A DNA stretch of 64,000 nucleotides from Marinagarivorans algicola (GTDB lineage: Bacteria > Pseudomonadota > Gammaproteobacteria > Pseudomonadales > Cellvibrionaceae), in assembly GCF_001292705.1 (NCBI RefSeq), contig NZ_LGAK01000011.1:62001-126000 (forward strand), in the 5' to 3' direction. Position 1 is the first letter of the stretch. Every line of letters begins with the position of its first letter. Made by a program: the position numbers and the translations under genes. The notes below the pieces were generated by a model, which saw only the letters and a program-made list of their open reading frames with translations, had not been told where the DNA came from and did no database searches. Shown here one piece after another: positions 47,218 to 57,218 of this stretch.

Positions 47218-49251
47218 ATGAATCAGCTACCGTCTTCTCAGTTTCACACTGGCGAAATTGCCGTTCAGCAACGTTTAGGCGTGGCTGACATGGTCGCACA
47301 ATACAGCGAAGGGTTTATTCGCCCCGCTATGCCTGATCAGCATCGTGAATTTTTTTCGAATTTACCCATGGTGGTGGTTGGTATTACCGATCACGAGGGT
47401 TACCCCTGGGCCATGCCTTTATTTGGTCAGCCCGGTTTTATTCAATCACCCAATGCAAAAACGCTGGATATTTCAAGCTCACCGGTGCTGGCAGAAACAC
47501 TAAAAATCAATTTTAACAAAAATCAAAAAATAGGTTTTTTGGGTATAGAGTTACACACACGTCGCCGCAATCGTATGAATGGCATGATTGCAGCAATAAG
47601 CCCAAATGGCTTTTCAATTAGCGTTGATCAGAGTTTTGGTAATTGCCCGCAGTATATTCAAAAACGTGAATTGACCTGGATTGATGAACCCCATACCTAT
47701 TTCGATAGCAAAAATCTTTGCTTGATGCATGCACTCGACTCGCGCAGCACAGATTTAATTGACTCGACAGATACTTTTTTTATCGCCTCTAGAACCCAGA
47801 TATTTTCAAGCAATGAGCGCAGTGGTATTGATGTTTCTCATCGCGGTGGTAAGCCTGGCTTTATTAAAATTGAAGGCGACACCTTATACTTCCCCGATTT
47901 TAGCGGAAACCGTTTTTTTAATACCTTAGGCAACATTCAATCTGATGGGCGAGTCGGTTTATATTGTCCAGATCATGCCACGGGTAACGCGGTATTTATT
48001 TCGGGTGATGCACACATTCTTTGGGATGCCGAGAGCGCAGCTGAATTTGAAGGTGCCGAGCGTATTGTGTCAGTCAAAATTCGCAGCAGTCTTTTTATCG
48101 ACAATTTTTTACCTATGCGTGGCGATCTACAAGAGCTGTCGCCATCGTTAACACACACAGGCACTTGGCAAAAAAATCAACCCGAGCACAATAGCGAAGG
48201 TCAGGCACAGTACCGTAAATTTACACTCACTCAAAAAGTTAAAGAAAGCCAAGATATCAGTTCTTTTTATTTTAGCCCTGCTGATGGCCAAGCACTAAGC
48301 ACTTATACACCCGGGCAGTTTTTACCCATTCGCATTTGGCAAGAGGGTGCAGACACAGCCATTTTACGCAGCTATACGCTATCGCGCGCACCTGAAAAAA
48401 ATGCCTATCGTATTTCGGTTAAACGCGAAGCAAAAGGCTTGGCATCGCGCATGTTGCACGACACCTTTAACATTGGCGATAGCATTGAAGTTGGCCAGCC
48501 AGCTGGGCAATTCACACTGGCCAACAATGATCACGCCATCGTTCTTTTATCCGGCGGTGTGGGTATTACACCCATGCTGGCCATGTTGCACGGTTTAATT
48601 CGCGACATAGAGCAAGGCGCCAAACCACGCAAGATTTGGTTTGTACACGGCACGCAACACTCAGCCGGCCATGCCTTTGCCGATGAACTTAGCACATTGG
48701 CCAAACAACATGCTTGGCTGCAAGTACACACCGTGTATTCACAACCCAAACCCAGCGATAAACAGGGGCAAGACTACGACAGCGCCGGCAGAATATCGGT
48801 CGATTTACTCAAACACATTTTGCCCTTTGATCACTTTGATTTTTATTTATGTGGCTCAGCGCCTTTTATGCGCTCACTGTACACAGGGTTAAGCGCAACA
48901 GGCGTGGCTAAATCCAATATTTTTTATGAATTTTTTAGCGAAGGCTCGATTGAAGATAACAACCTCGAAGCCACACCAACCGCGCAGCGCGCCGAAATAC
49001 ATTTTGCTAAAAGCAATATCACCGCCATCTGGACACCCAAGGAAGGCACGCTATTAGAGTTTGCCGAAAAACAAGGGTTAAAACCCATGTACAGCTGCCG
49101 CACAGGTAACTGCGGTGCCTGTAGTTGCAAAATAAATGCAGGAGCTGTGAGTTATGCAAAACCCACCGCTTATACACCTGAAGAAGGTGCCGTATTAACC
49201 TGCAGCGCGCGCCCTGCAGCCGGCACGCCAACCATCAGCCTTGATTTTTAA
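47218..49251 (+). CDS. PNPOx-like / FAD / 2Fe-2S ferredoxin fusion oxidoreductase
   Basis: A 677-residue three-part fusion. Residues 1-310 form a pyridoxamine-phosphate-oxidase-like flavin domain (PMVVVGITDHEGYPWAMPL, FIKIEGDTLYFPDFSGNRFFNTLGN). About 335-570 is a ferredoxin-NADP reductase-type domain with RSYTLSRAP (FAD) and LLSGGVGITPMLAML (NAD). The C-terminus (590-677) is a plant-type 2Fe-2S ferredoxin with CRTGNCGACSCKI and a last Cys in LTCSARP. Such proteins move electrons from NAD(P)H to an acceptor; the N-terminal domain may bind FMN, F420 or haem. It is co-directional with GST. Substrate unknown. Confidence 0.85.
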   Translation: MNQLPSSQFHTGEIAVQQRLGVADMVAQYSEGFIRPAMPDQHREFFSNLPMVVVGITDHEGYPWAMPLFGQPGFIQSPNAKTLDISSSPVLAETLKINFNKNQKIGFLGIELHTRRRNRMNGMIAAISPNGFSISVDQSFGNCPQYIQKRELTWIDEPHTYFDSKNLCLMHALDSRSTDLIDSTDTFFIASRTQIFSSNERSGIDVSHRGGKPGFIKIEGDTLYFPDFSGNRFFNTLGNIQSDGRVGLYCPDHATGNAVFISGDAHILWDAESAAEFEGAERIVSVKIRSSLFIDNFLPMRGDLQELSPSLTHTGTWQKNQPEHNSEGQAQYRKFTLTQKVKESQDISSFYFSPADGQALSTYTPGQFLPIRIWQEGADTAILRSYTLSRAPEKNAYRISVKREAKGLASRMLHDTFNIGDSIEVGQPAGQFTLANNDHAIVLLSGGVGITPMLAMLHGLIRDIEQGAKPRKIWFVHGTQHSAGHAFADELSTLAKQHAWLQVHTVYSQPKPSDKQGQDYDSAGRISVDLLKHILPFDHFDFYLCGSAPFMRSLYTGLSATGVAKSNIFYEFFSEGSIEDNNLEATPTAQRAEIHFAKSNITAIWTPKEGTLLEFAEKQGLKPMYSCRTGNCGACSCKINAGAVSYAKPTAYTPEEGAVLTCSARPAAGTPTISLDF

Positions 49252-49779
49252 TAGCACATAGCCATTCACACCATGACCTTTGAGTGGTGGAGCGCACTAT
49301 AAACACCTTGAAAGCCAATGTGATAAAAACCACCACATTATGGCTGTGCAAAAGTCGATGATGTGGATATTGTTTAGCGCAAAACGGTAGACTCAACACC
49401 CAAAATCGGCTTTAATTTTGCTTCGTGGTTTTCCATCATCTTCTTATCAATACCGTGAAATATTAAGTGCACTCAGCAACCTAAAAAATACTCACAGTCG
49501 CAGACTCATAGTGGCAAGCAAGCCAGTCATAAATATACATTAAGGTTTATTGATGCTAAGCATTAAACTGCAAATAGTGTTTACTATACCTGCCATGGGT
49601 AAATCTTTATCGGTAAATTTTTTGGGTTGTGTGATTTTAGAAATCAAATCACCTTACACTTACCCATGACGCCTACCTAATATGACAAAATACTCGCCTC
49701 TCTTCCGGCTAACCCTGCAAGATTATGTTGGCTTACTATGGTACCTAAAACTGTTCGCGGCTTTATTAAAACAGTTTTG
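49252..49779. other. Gene-free region between the oxidoreductase and ssb
   Basis: About 530 bp. On the minus strand 49,385-49,475 there is a 30-codon coding-like piece (LIFHGIDKKMMENHEAKLKP, ending VESTVLR-stop) without a matching 5' part, perhaps a gene remnant. No RNA gene or clear terminator was recognised. Confidence 0.3.
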
Positions 49780-50436
49780 TTAAAATGGAATATCGTCATC
49801 AAAGCTATCCATACTTGGCGGTGCCGAGGCTGGTGCGGGTGTAGGCGCTGGACGGGGCGCAGGCGCTTGCGGTGCTCCTTGTGGCGGCATCGGCTGATGA
49901 GGCGCAGGTTGAGGTGCTGCTGCCTGTGGTGCCGAGCCATAATGTGGCTGCTGAGCATTATGGTGGCCCGTGTTAGGCGCTTGCCCTGTAGGCTGCTGAT
50001 AACCACTTTGTGGTGCCCCACCATAATTCGGCTGTGCGGCAGGTTGGTTATTGTAGTTACCAGCACCGCCCGCGTTATCACCACGGCCAGCATTATCGCC
50101 ACGGCCACCTAGCATTTGCATTTCGCTAGCCACAATTTCGGTGGTGTAGCGGTCTTGGCCGGCTTGATCTTGCCATTTACGCGTACGCAAAGAGCCCTCA
50201 ACATATACTTGGCTACCCTTACGTAAATACTCGCCCACAATTTCACCCAAGCGATTAAAAAACACCACTCGGTGCCACTCTGTTCTGTCTTGGCGCTGAC
50301 CAGATTGTTTATCCGTCCAGCTTTCGGTTGTTGCAATGCTCACATTGGCAATTGCGCTACCTGACTGTGTGTAGCGCACCTCAGGATCTTGTCCTAAGTG
50401 CCCCACTAAAATAACTTTATTAATGCCTTTGGCCAC
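49780..50436 (-). CDS. ssb: Single-stranded DNA-binding protein
   Basis: A 218-residue SSB. The N-terminal OB fold (1-112) has [42 protein letters not shown] and [18 protein letters not shown]. The long tail (115-205) is rich in Gly, Gln, Pro and Ala with NYNNQP-type repeats, and the C-terminal tip is DDDIPF, the docking peptide for replication and repair enzymes. It is somewhat longer than Escherichia coli SSB (178). In many gammaproteobacteria ssb lies beside an MFS gene and uvrA, and the MFS gene is present here 141 bp upstream. Confidence 0.97.
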   Translation of the reverse strand: MAKGINKVILVGHLGQDPEVRYTQSGSAIANVSIATTESWTDKQSGQRQDRTEWHRVVFFNRLGEIVGEYLRKGSQVYVEGSLRTRKWQDQAGQDRYTTEIVASEMQMLGGRGDNAGRGDNAGGAGNYNNQPAAQPNYGGAPQSGYQQPTGQAPNTGHHNAQQPHYGSAPQAAAPQPAPHQPMPPQGAPQAPAPRPAPTPAPASAPPSMDSFDDDIPF

Positions 50437-50577
50437 GGTCTTTCCCCTTCGATAAATACTTTATAATACTTTGGATACTTTAAATGCTTTTACGGCTTTG
50501 TCGTATAACGACCCAATCACAGGTGCGCCTAGACAACTAACAGGTGCACCTGACCAATTAACAGATACTGAGTGTTA

Positions 50578-51939
50578 TTAAGATTTAAGGTAGGCATCTA
50601 GCGTATGCTGCTCAAAGCTATCGTTAACTTTCAAATATAATAATTGCTGCTGTGCTACCCATGCACACTCTACCACGCCAGGCACACTCGCCATAAGCGC
50701 GGGTGCAGAAACCGGCTGAAGCTGAGGCATGCATAGCGAGGTTAAATAAGCTGGCGCTTTCATAAATAATGCGACTACAAACCACACAGCACAACTAGCC
50801 GCAGCCAAAAAGAACACTTCGTTAACGCCATAATGTTGCACAATATAACCGCCAGCAAAGCCGCCCATAGAGGCCCCTAAAAATTGGCATGTAGAGTAAA
50901 CCCCCATGGCTGTTCCTTTACTACCGGCTGGCGCTTGTTTACTCAGCCAAGAGGGCAGCGTAGCTTCTAATAAATTAAATGCTGTAAAAAAGACAAATAT
51001 TGCCGCCAACCACTGCCAATTCAAGCCTCCACCAACAGCCAGTCCTAGCAAACTCGCGGTCAGTAACGCAATAGACAATAACATGACACCTTTGACTTTG
51101 CGTTTGCGCTCGGCCATAAACATTAGTGGCACCATAGCGACGAAAGCCAATAGCATCACCGGTAAATAATAGTGCCAATGACTGTCATTGGCTTTGCCTG
51201 CCGCCTCAAGCACCAAGGGTGCAGCCACAAATGTTACCGTTAAGACAAAATGTAATATGAAAATTGCAAAGTTTAAGCGCAATAAATGAATATTTTTAAA
51301 CGCTCGACCAAACAACGCAGGCACAGCAATGCCCTCCGCACCGCGCATGCTGTGCTTCGGGGGGTTGGGCACCGCCTTTAACAACACCACAATGCCAATA
51401 GCGGCCAATACAGATGACACCCAAAAAATAGCACTTAAACCACCTGCTGCTGCCAGCATTGGCCCAACAAACATAGCCACCGCAAAAGACAAGCCAATAG
51501 AAGCACCAATCATAGCCATGGCACGTGTGCGATTCTGCTCGCTAGTCAAGTCACCCACTAACGCCAGTACCGCACTTGCAATAGCACCTGCACCCTGCAA
51601 AGCACGGCCAATCATTAAGCCCCACACGCTGTCAGCATAAGCAGCAACAACGCTACCAATAACAAAGACCACAAGCCCCAAAAAAATAACAGGCTTACGC
51701 CCTAAAATATCTGATAACAACCCCAGCGGTATTTGAAACACCGCCTGCGTTAAACCATAAATGCCCAATGCTGCACCCAATAAAAAAGGTGTATGGCCCA
51801 CGTATTCACGGCCATATAGCATCATGACAGGAAACACCATGAACAGGCCAAGCATACGAAATACATACAATAAAGCCAAAGCCCCTACAACACGGATTTC
51901 AGAAACCGGTTTAGCACTACTCACACGACACTCCAACAA
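50578..51939 (-). CDS. MFS transporter, YajR-like
   Basis: A 453-residue 12-helix major-facilitator protein. The loop motif LSDILGRKPVIFLG (motif A) and GRALQGAGAIASAV are visible, and after the last helix (SCAVWFVVALFM) comes a C-terminal soluble segment of about 60 residues ending ECAWVAQQQLLYLKVNDSFEQH, which corresponds to the YAM domain of YajR. Length matches YajR (about 454). Drug-proton antiport is likely; the substrate is unknown. It lies upstream of ssb as in Pseudomonas, where uvrA is the next gene; here uvrA is absent and a regulator follows on the other strand. Confidence 0.85.
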   Translation of the reverse strand: MLECRVSSAKPVSEIRVVGALALLYVFRMLGLFMVFPVMMLYGREYVGHTPFLLGAALGIYGLTQAVFQIPLGLLSDILGRKPVIFLGLVVFVIGSVVAAYADSVWGLMIGRALQGAGAIASAVLALVGDLTSEQNRTRAMAMIGASIGLSFAVAMFVGPMLAAAGGLSAIFWVSSVLAAIGIVVLLKAVPNPPKHSMRGAEGIAVPALFGRAFKNIHLLRLNFAIFILHFVLTVTFVAAPLVLEAAGKANDSHWHYYLPVMLLAFVAMVPLMFMAERKRKVKGVMLLSIALLTASLLGLAVGGGLNWQWLAAIFVFFTAFNLLEATLPSWLSKQAPAGSKGTAMGVYSTCQFLGASMGGFAGGYIVQHYGVNEVFFLAAASCAVWFVVALFMKAPAYLTSLCMPQLQPVSAPALMASVPGVVECAWVAQQQLLYLKVNDSFEQHTLDAYLKS

Positions 51940-52330
51940 TGATGAAATAGCCCTTAAATGTAAAGCACCTTGGATGCTCGCAATTTTAGACTAAAAGATG
52001 CGCGATTCTAGCAGCCTCAAGCCACAGCCTAAAGTAATGACGTAACAATTTACACAATGAAGTGCATTGCAGAAATGAAGGGATTGACCAGAGACGCATG
52101 TAATTGCCATGCACTAATTCACCAAAAGCGTACGCATCTATCTCACACTTTACACCTAAATCGAGTATTCATAGGCAATAGCGAGGTGTGAACTCTGGTT
52201 ACATCTTATGCTTTCAGTTACAATGCCGCGCAAAATGCTTGGTATTCATTGCTTCACAAGAAAAGCACATAGCCACACCAGAATGGCCACTCCAAGCGCA
52301 CTCGCGAGCGACTGAAACAAGGCAAACATA
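51940..52330. other. Divergent promoter region of MFS gene and LuxR-type gene
   Basis: About 390 bp between divergent genes. It should hold both promoters. No convincing repeats, RNA gene or coding region was found. Confidence 0.35.
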
Positions 52331-53107
52331 GTGACCATTAACGAAGTTAGCGTCAACGAAAGAGAAAATAATGCACCAAAGGAGCCCCTGACAAAGGCCA
52401 ACCTTACGCCACAAATCAAAGTGCCAACAGCCCTTCTAGATAAAGAAAGCTCTGAGGCACACCCTCCAGAAGACCCTGTTGTCGAGCAAGAGGGCATTAC
52501 TTTATTTTCGACGCTTAATAGTCTTCAAACGGGCTTGCTTGCCAATTTAATTAGTGCTCAAACAAAATTACCCTGTGTGACTCAGAGTACTTTTAGTAAG
52601 CATTTAACCCACGTTAGTCTGATTATTATCGACTGCCAAGGCCGTACCGCAGAAGACCTCCAAGAACTTGTGCGCAACATCCAAAACCACAAAACCGACC
52701 TGCGTGTCGTGTTAATGAATGCCGTACAAAAAAGCGATCACGAAGAGCTCTTAGACTGGCCCTGTATTGTAGGCGTATTCTTTGATGATACCGACCAGGA
52801 GCAGCTTACTCGCGGGCTCAACTGTATGCTTGATGGTGAATACTGGGTACCCCGCCGCCTACTCCATCACTTTTTACAAAAGAACCGCCGCGCACCAAGC
52901 TCGCGCAAGCTCGAAATTAAACTCACCAAGCGCGAGCGCCAAATCTTAAAACTGATTAAAAATGGCGCCACCAACTCCGACATTGCCAAAGTACTTGATG
53001 TTAGCGAGCACACCGTTAAAAGCCACCTCTATAACGTGTACAAAAAAATTGGTGTGCGCAACCGTCTAGAAGCCAACAATTGGGTACGTGATATGGATAA
53101 TATCTAA
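52331..53107 (+). CDS. LuxR-family regulator, CsgD-like
   Basis: A 258-residue regulator with an N-terminal receiver-like region lacking the usual phospho-acceptor cluster (LIIIDCQGRTAEDLQEL, VVLMNAVQKSDHEELLDWP, GVFFDD) and a C-terminal LuxR helix-turn-helix: LTKRERQILKLIKNGATNSDI, then AKVLDVSEHTVKSHLYNVYKKIGVRNRLEA (given in two parts). The layout matches CsgD, which controls biofilm matrix genes. No matrix operon is adjacent, so its targets are unknown. A terminator follows. Confidence 0.8.
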   Translation: MTINEVSVNERENNAPKEPLTKANLTPQIKVPTALLDKESSEAHPPEDPVVEQEGITLFSTLNSLQTGLLANLISAQTKLPCVTQSTFSKHLTHVSLIIIDCQGRTAEDLQELVRNIQNHKTDLRVVLMNAVQKSDHEELLDWPCIVGVFFDDTDQEQLTRGLNCMLDGEYWVPRRLLHHFLQKNRRAPSSRKLEIKLTKRERQILKLIKNGATNSDIAKVLDVSEHTVKSHLYNVYKKIGVRNRLEANNWVRDMDNI

Positions 53108-53140
53108 CCAGCCACTGCTCAACCAAAGCTTTAACAGACT

Positions 53141-53177
53141 TCAAAGGCCCCTTGATCAGCCAAGGTGCCTTTTTTGA
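53141..53177 (+). terminator. Rho-independent terminator between LuxR-type gene and feoB
   Basis: AAAGGCCCCTTG pairs with CAAGGTGCCTTT (one mismatch) around a 6-nt loop and is followed by TTTT. The flanks TTC and GAA extend the pairing. It probably serves both convergent genes. Confidence 0.75.
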
Positions 53178-53203
53178 AGCGTGCACTCATACATTAGCCA
53201 ATA

Positions 53204-55279
53204 TTAGATATTCACGGCCGCGATTCTATGCTTTAAATCGCGCTGCATGTAAAACATAATCGAGCGATAAGCGATTAATAAAACAGCACTAGAGCCGATC
53301 ATCCAACCCAGTGCCACTTCAGGGCGGCTTAATAACAGGCCGATATGCCATAAATTTGAAGCCAACCAATACGATAGCAACAAGCTCCACACCACAGAAA
53401 AACCCAACCAAACATGGCCAGCCTCTTTTTGCATAACACCAATAGTGGCTACGCATGGTGCATACAATAAAATAAACACCAAATAACAAAACGCCCCCCA
53501 AGCCGAAGGAAACACACTCAGCATAGCCGTATAACTCGCCGGCGTATCATGCTCCGAGCCCTGCCCAACAGCACCAAGCCCTAAAGGGTCTAGCAGAGCA
53601 CCACTTAAACCGGCTAAGTTAGCCGCAATACTGAATAGCCCTGCCTTGATATCTGCACCCACATCTGGCGCCGGTACGATACCACTCGTCACTTGATCCG
53701 TACCCACAGGGGCATAGAGTGTATCGAGTGTGCCAACAACAACTTCTTTTGCAAATAAACCGGTGAATAACCCAACGGTTGCCGGCCAGTTATTGTCACC
53801 GACTCCCAGAGGAATAAACAATGGCGTCATCACTTTACCGGTTGCCGATAACATAGAGCTTTCACTGTCCTGGTTGCCCCAGCTACCATCGGTTCCCCAT
53901 GAAGCAAACACATTCAGTACCAACACCACCATCAAAATACGCTTACCAGCACGCCAAATAAAAGCGTGTAAACGGTGCCATGTTTGCGTCAACACATTGC
54001 GCAATAATGGGCGATGATACGCAGGCATTTCGGTGATAGTCGCAGCAGCCATATCCTTAAATAGCTTGCGCCGCAATAACCACGCCGAGCCAATAGCCAC
54101 TAAAATACCCAGTAAATACAACGCAAAAATAGCATTTTGCGCCTGCGCAGGAAAAAACGCCGTACCCACAAAAACATAAACAGACAGTCGCGCCCCGCAG
54201 GACATAAAAGGCGCAATAAAAATAGTCGTTAAGCGTGCACTTTCTTGCCCCAAAGCACGCGCCGCCATTACGGCCGGCACATTGCAGCCAAACCCAATAA
54301 TCAATGGAATAAATGCTTGGCCTGGCAAACCTATTTTTGCCATCATCCGATCAATCACAAAAGCGGCACGCGATAAATAGCCCGAATCCTCTAGTGCTGA
54401 CATGCACAAATACAGGCATCCAATCACCGGGATAAACGTGCCTACCAGCTGAATACCACCGCCGAGCCCATCAGCCAAGACCGCCTGTAAGCCGGCCGGT
54501 AAGCCTATACTCACCGCCAACCAACGCGTACCTTCCACAAAAATACTACCAAGTACTATGTCAAAAAAATCAATAAAAACAGCCCCTAAATTAACCGCCA
54601 AAGTAAAGAGCATATACATGACTAGCAAAAAAAATGGTAATGCATAAAACGGGTGCAGCAACCAGCGATCGATTTTTTGTGTGCGGCTAATCTGGCCTGT
54701 AGGCCGATAAACACGCTTGGCAAGCTCAGTGGCATCGAACGACTCACTCACTAAAGGATAAGCCTCGAGCAATGCTTGAATTTTTACTTTAAGCGCTGCA
54801 ACCCCTTCACCAGTTGAACTCACTACTCCCACAACCGGTAAGCCTGTGCCTTGCGCTAAAGCAGCAGTATCAACATCGATACCCTCCGCTTTGGCGCTAT
54901 CAAGCATATTCACAACTAATAAAATAGGCTTACCTGTGGCAATAATATCGGGCAGTAAACTCAGCTGTCGACCCAAGCGCGTTGCATCTAATACCACCAA
55001 AACCAATGCCGGATTATGCTCACGCAAATACCGGTGAGCGACGCGGGCCTCTACACCCTGAATGTCATCATGTAAGCTATAAACGCCCGGCAAATCAACC
55101 GCCGTTACCTTTTGCCCGCCGGGCAGATTGAATCGACCATCTTTGCGCTCAACAGTCACCCCTGGCCAGTTTCCTGTTCGCTGATGAGTACCTGTTAACC
55201 GATTAAATAAAGTGGTTTTTCCACAGTTAGGGCTACCGATAATAGCTATTTGTGCTGTTATATCACCCATACTAAGCAA
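53204..55279 (-). CDS. feoB: Ferrous iron transporter FeoB
   Basis: A 691-residue inner-membrane Fe(II) transporter. The N-terminal GTPase domain has GSPNCGKTTLFNRLTG (P-loop), VERKDG (switch I), DLPGVYSL (G3) and VVNMLD (G4). The membrane part has the two Gate regions (GCNVPAVMAARAL and SCGARLSVYVF), containing the conserved Cys residues. The protein is shorter than Escherichia coli FeoB (773), as in many non-enteric species. It overlaps feoA by 8 bp and is under the same Fur-type operator. Confidence 0.95.
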   Translation of the reverse strand: MLSMGDITAQIAIIGSPNCGKTTLFNRLTGTHQRTGNWPGVTVERKDGRFNLPGGQKVTAVDLPGVYSLHDDIQGVEARVAHRYLREHNPALVLVVLDATRLGRQLSLLPDIIATGKPILLVVNMLDSAKAEGIDVDTAALAQGTGLPVVGVVSSTGEGVAALKVKIQALLEAYPLVSESFDATELAKRVYRPTGQISRTQKIDRWLLHPFYALPFFLLVMYMLFTLAVNLGAVFIDFFDIVLGSIFVEGTRWLAVSIGLPAGLQAVLADGLGGGIQLVGTFIPVIGCLYLCMSALEDSGYLSRAAFVIDRMMAKIGLPGQAFIPLIIGFGCNVPAVMAARALGQESARLTTIFIAPFMSCGARLSVYVFVGTAFFPAQAQNAIFALYLLGILVAIGSAWLLRRKLFKDMAAATITEMPAYHRPLLRNVLTQTWHRLHAFIWRAGKRILMVVLVLNVFASWGTDGSWGNQDSESSMLSATGKVMTPLFIPLGVGDNNWPATVGLFTGLFAKEVVVGTLDTLYAPVGTDQVTSGIVPAPDVGADIKAGLFSIAANLAGLSGALLDPLGLGAVGQGSEHDTPASYTAMLSVFPSAWGAFCYLVFILLYAPCVATIGVMQKEAGHVWLGFSVVWSLLLSYWLASNLWHIGLLLSRPEVALGWMIGSSAVLLIAYRSIMFYMQRDLKHRIAAVNI

Positions 55280-55502
55280 CCTTAATACAAATTAATGCCG
55301 CATCACTCGAGCGAATAGCATACAAAGCACCTTCACACTTTATTTGCATGGGGCCGGTGCCGCGTGATTGACGCAGCACCTCAATGACAGCCCCGGGGGT
55401 CAAGCCCAGCGTTTTACACTGCCGTACAAGTAGCTCATTCGCCGCTTCCAGTTGACAGACGGTGCCTTGCTCTCCTGTTAGTAATTCGTTTAAACGCTTC
55501 AT
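55272..55502 (-). CDS. feoA: FeoA, accessory protein of ferrous iron uptake
   Basis: With the ATG at 55,502 (MKRLNELLTGEQG) the protein has 76 residues, the normal FeoA size; an upstream ATG at 55,574 would put the start inside the promoter region. It shows the SH3-like FeoA core with GEQGTVCQLEAAN, LLVRQCKTLGLTPGAVIEVL and GALYAIRSSDAALI. FeoA supports FeoB in Fe(II) uptake. GGAG lies upstream of the ATG. First gene of feoAB. Confidence 0.92.
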   Translation of the reverse strand: MKRLNELLTGEQGTVCQLEAANELLVRQCKTLGLTPGAVIEVLRQSRGTGPMQIKCEGALYAIRSSDAALICIKVA

Positions 55503-55565
55503 GCTCCACTCCGATCTATTGTGCTGATTGATACAGTGAGTGTGATCGTTTGCTGACAAAAACTC

Positions 55566-55592
55566 AATTGACAATCATTCGTATTATCAATT
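55566..55592. promoter_or_regulatory. Fur-type operator upstream of feoAB
   Basis: An imperfect inverted repeat with arms AATTGACAAT and ATTATCAATT lies 64-90 bp before the feoA ATG; it contains TTGATAATACGAATGATTGTC, which resembles the GATAATGATAATCATTATC Fur consensus (one base short of it here, split as TTGATAATAC and GAATGATTGTC). It predicts iron-dependent repression. Confidence 0.65.
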
Positions 55593-55611
55593 ATCATATT
55601 TGTGCCCAAAA

Positions 55612-55640
55612 AAAACCCCTGCTGAATCAGTAGGGGTTTT
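55612..55640 (-). terminator. Rho-independent terminator of the dienelactone hydrolase gene
   Basis: AAAACCCCT and AGGGGTTTT, with an internal CTG-AAT-CAG extension, make a strong stem; on the minus strand it ends in a T tract of eight (complement of 55,608-55,615). It begins 23 bp after the hydrolase stop. Confidence 0.8.
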
Positions 55641-55662
55641 AGAATTTGCCGCTAAGAGAGTC

Positions 55663-56406
55663 TTAGCTGATCAGTGTTCGCTGAAAAAACTGCTGGGCTT
55701 TCGCATACATTTCTAGCGCCAATGCAGAGTCATAACGCTCGCCCTCATCACGCATAAAGGCATGCTGCGCATTGACCTCCTGCCAGTGGTAGTTCAACCC
55801 CACCGCCTGAAAATGCTGGTATAATTTCTGGCGTCCGTCCAAAGGCACATGTGGGTCTTGCTTGCCAAACACCAAGTACACCTCACCATCTATATCTCCC
55901 GCACGAGTCAAGCTATCATTGGCCTCAGCACAAGGTAATGTATCGCTGTGAATATCGGTAGGGTATAAGCAAAAAGCACTTTTTATTGCGGGGTTTAATG
56001 CCGCTCTAAACGCCAAATGGCCACCAATACACACGCCCATCGCACCAACAGCACCGGTGCAGTAAGGCTGCTGACTCACAAAATCAATAATTGCCTGAGT
56101 ATCATAGTCATGATCCTCTAACGGCTTGGCCCATTTATCTTTATTTCCTTTATCTTTACCTGCGTCGTCATAGCCTAAAACAGTCCCCATAGGATTCAGC
56201 TCATGAAACACCTCCGGCACAACCACGACAAAACCCAAGCCTGCCAATATATTAGCCGAGCGTGCAATCGGTGCTGTAATCTGAAAAATTTCAGAGTAAA
56301 AAATAATACAAGGAAAGGTCCCGTCAACTAAAGGTCTAAAGACTTGCGCCTGCATTGGGCCGCTTGGTGTGGCCATTTGTACAAATTCATTGGTAGTAAT
56401 CATCAT
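55663..56406 (-). CDS. Dienelactone hydrolase family protein
   Basis: A 247-residue alpha/beta hydrolase of the dienelactone hydrolase family. The nucleophile is Cys in GAMGVCIGGHLAF, with Asp in FGKQDPHVPLDGR and His in NAQHAFMRDEGERY completing the Cys-Asp-His triad. The family opens dienelactones in aromatic breakdown, though most chromosomal members have unknown substrates. It lies 62 bp after recO on the same strand, where pdxJ is found in many relatives. Confidence 0.9.
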   Translation of the reverse strand: MMITTNEFVQMATPSGPMQAQVFRPLVDGTFPCIIFYSEIFQITAPIARSANILAGLGFVVVVPEVFHELNPMGTVLGYDDAGKDKGNKDKWAKPLEDHDYDTQAIIDFVSQQPYCTGAVGAMGVCIGGHLAFRAALNPAIKSAFCLYPTDIHSDTLPCAEANDSLTRAGDIDGEVYLVFGKQDPHVPLDGRQKLYQHFQAVGLNYHWQEVNAQHAFMRDEGERYDSALALEMYAKAQQFFQRTLIS

Positions 56407-56468
56407 AACCTCTTAAAAAAACCCGGGCAAAACAGTATTCATGAACACAGCGCCGGTAAAAATAATGC

Positions 56469-57191
56469 TCATAACAATGATGACGCAAATAGCTCACGAC
56501 TTTTCAGCGCTCGCCCACCTAAGCGCGAAGCAAGTAAATACCGCATAATATTCTTTGCAGCGACCTGTACACTCGCACAGTGATATTGATTAGACGCTAA
56601 CGCTAATATACTGTCGCCCTCATAAGTATTTGCCGGAGGCCGATTATCGAGACACCATTGAGATAAAGGTTGAGTGTTAATTAACTCAAAACCGGCACTG
56701 GGATTAAGCCGGTACCAATAATGCGGCTCAATAGCACAACCTGTTATATCGCAGTGCCAATCAATCGCAAAGCCGGCCTCATCCAGCAATAACCGTTCAA
56801 AACATCGCAATAGCGGTTCTGGAGATACAGCGCTAGGCAGGTGCAATAAAGCATATTGATAAGCCTCATAAAGACTCGTAGAGCCATCACCTTTATTTAA
56901 TAAGCGGATCAATAACTCATTTAAATAAAAGCCACAAAACAGGGGCTGCCCCTGAAGCACGGGCATAGTCACCGCTGCAAGTTCGTGATGGGTCAGCGTC
57001 TTAAGTTCTTTATTGCCCAGCCAAGAAATAACAACGGGTCTAAATAGCGCAAAAGGCGATTGTTTTTTAGTAGGAGCACGAGCCATAGCCGACAATAAGC
57101 CATAATCACGTGTCATAAAATCGACAATAAGCCGGCTATCACTCACTTTACGCGAATGCAATAAATAAGCAGGCTGAAGGTCAATACGCAT
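56469..57191 (-). CDS. recO: DNA repair protein RecO
   Basis: A 240-residue RecO. The N-terminal OB fold shows AYLLHSRKVSDSRLIVDFMT and GLLSAMARAPTKKQSPF; the C-terminal helical part includes LLRLLNKGDGSTSLYEAYQYAL and CFERLLLDEAGFAIDW. RecO loads RecA on SSB-coated DNA with RecR. It follows era by 27 bp in the conserved lepB-rnc-era-recO cluster. Confidence 0.92.
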   Translation of the reverse strand: MRIDLQPAYLLHSRKVSDSRLIVDFMTRDYGLLSAMARAPTKKQSPFALFRPVVISWLGNKELKTLTHHELAAVTMPVLQGQPLFCGFYLNELLIRLLNKGDGSTSLYEAYQYALLHLPSAVSPEPLLRCFERLLLDEAGFAIDWHCDITGCAIEPHYWYRLNPSAGFELINTQPLSQWCLDNRPPANTYEGDSILALASNQYHCASVQVAAKNIMRYLLASRLGGRALKSRELFASSLL

Positions 57192-57218
57192 AATCCAATA
57201 GGCTTTTGCTTTATATCA

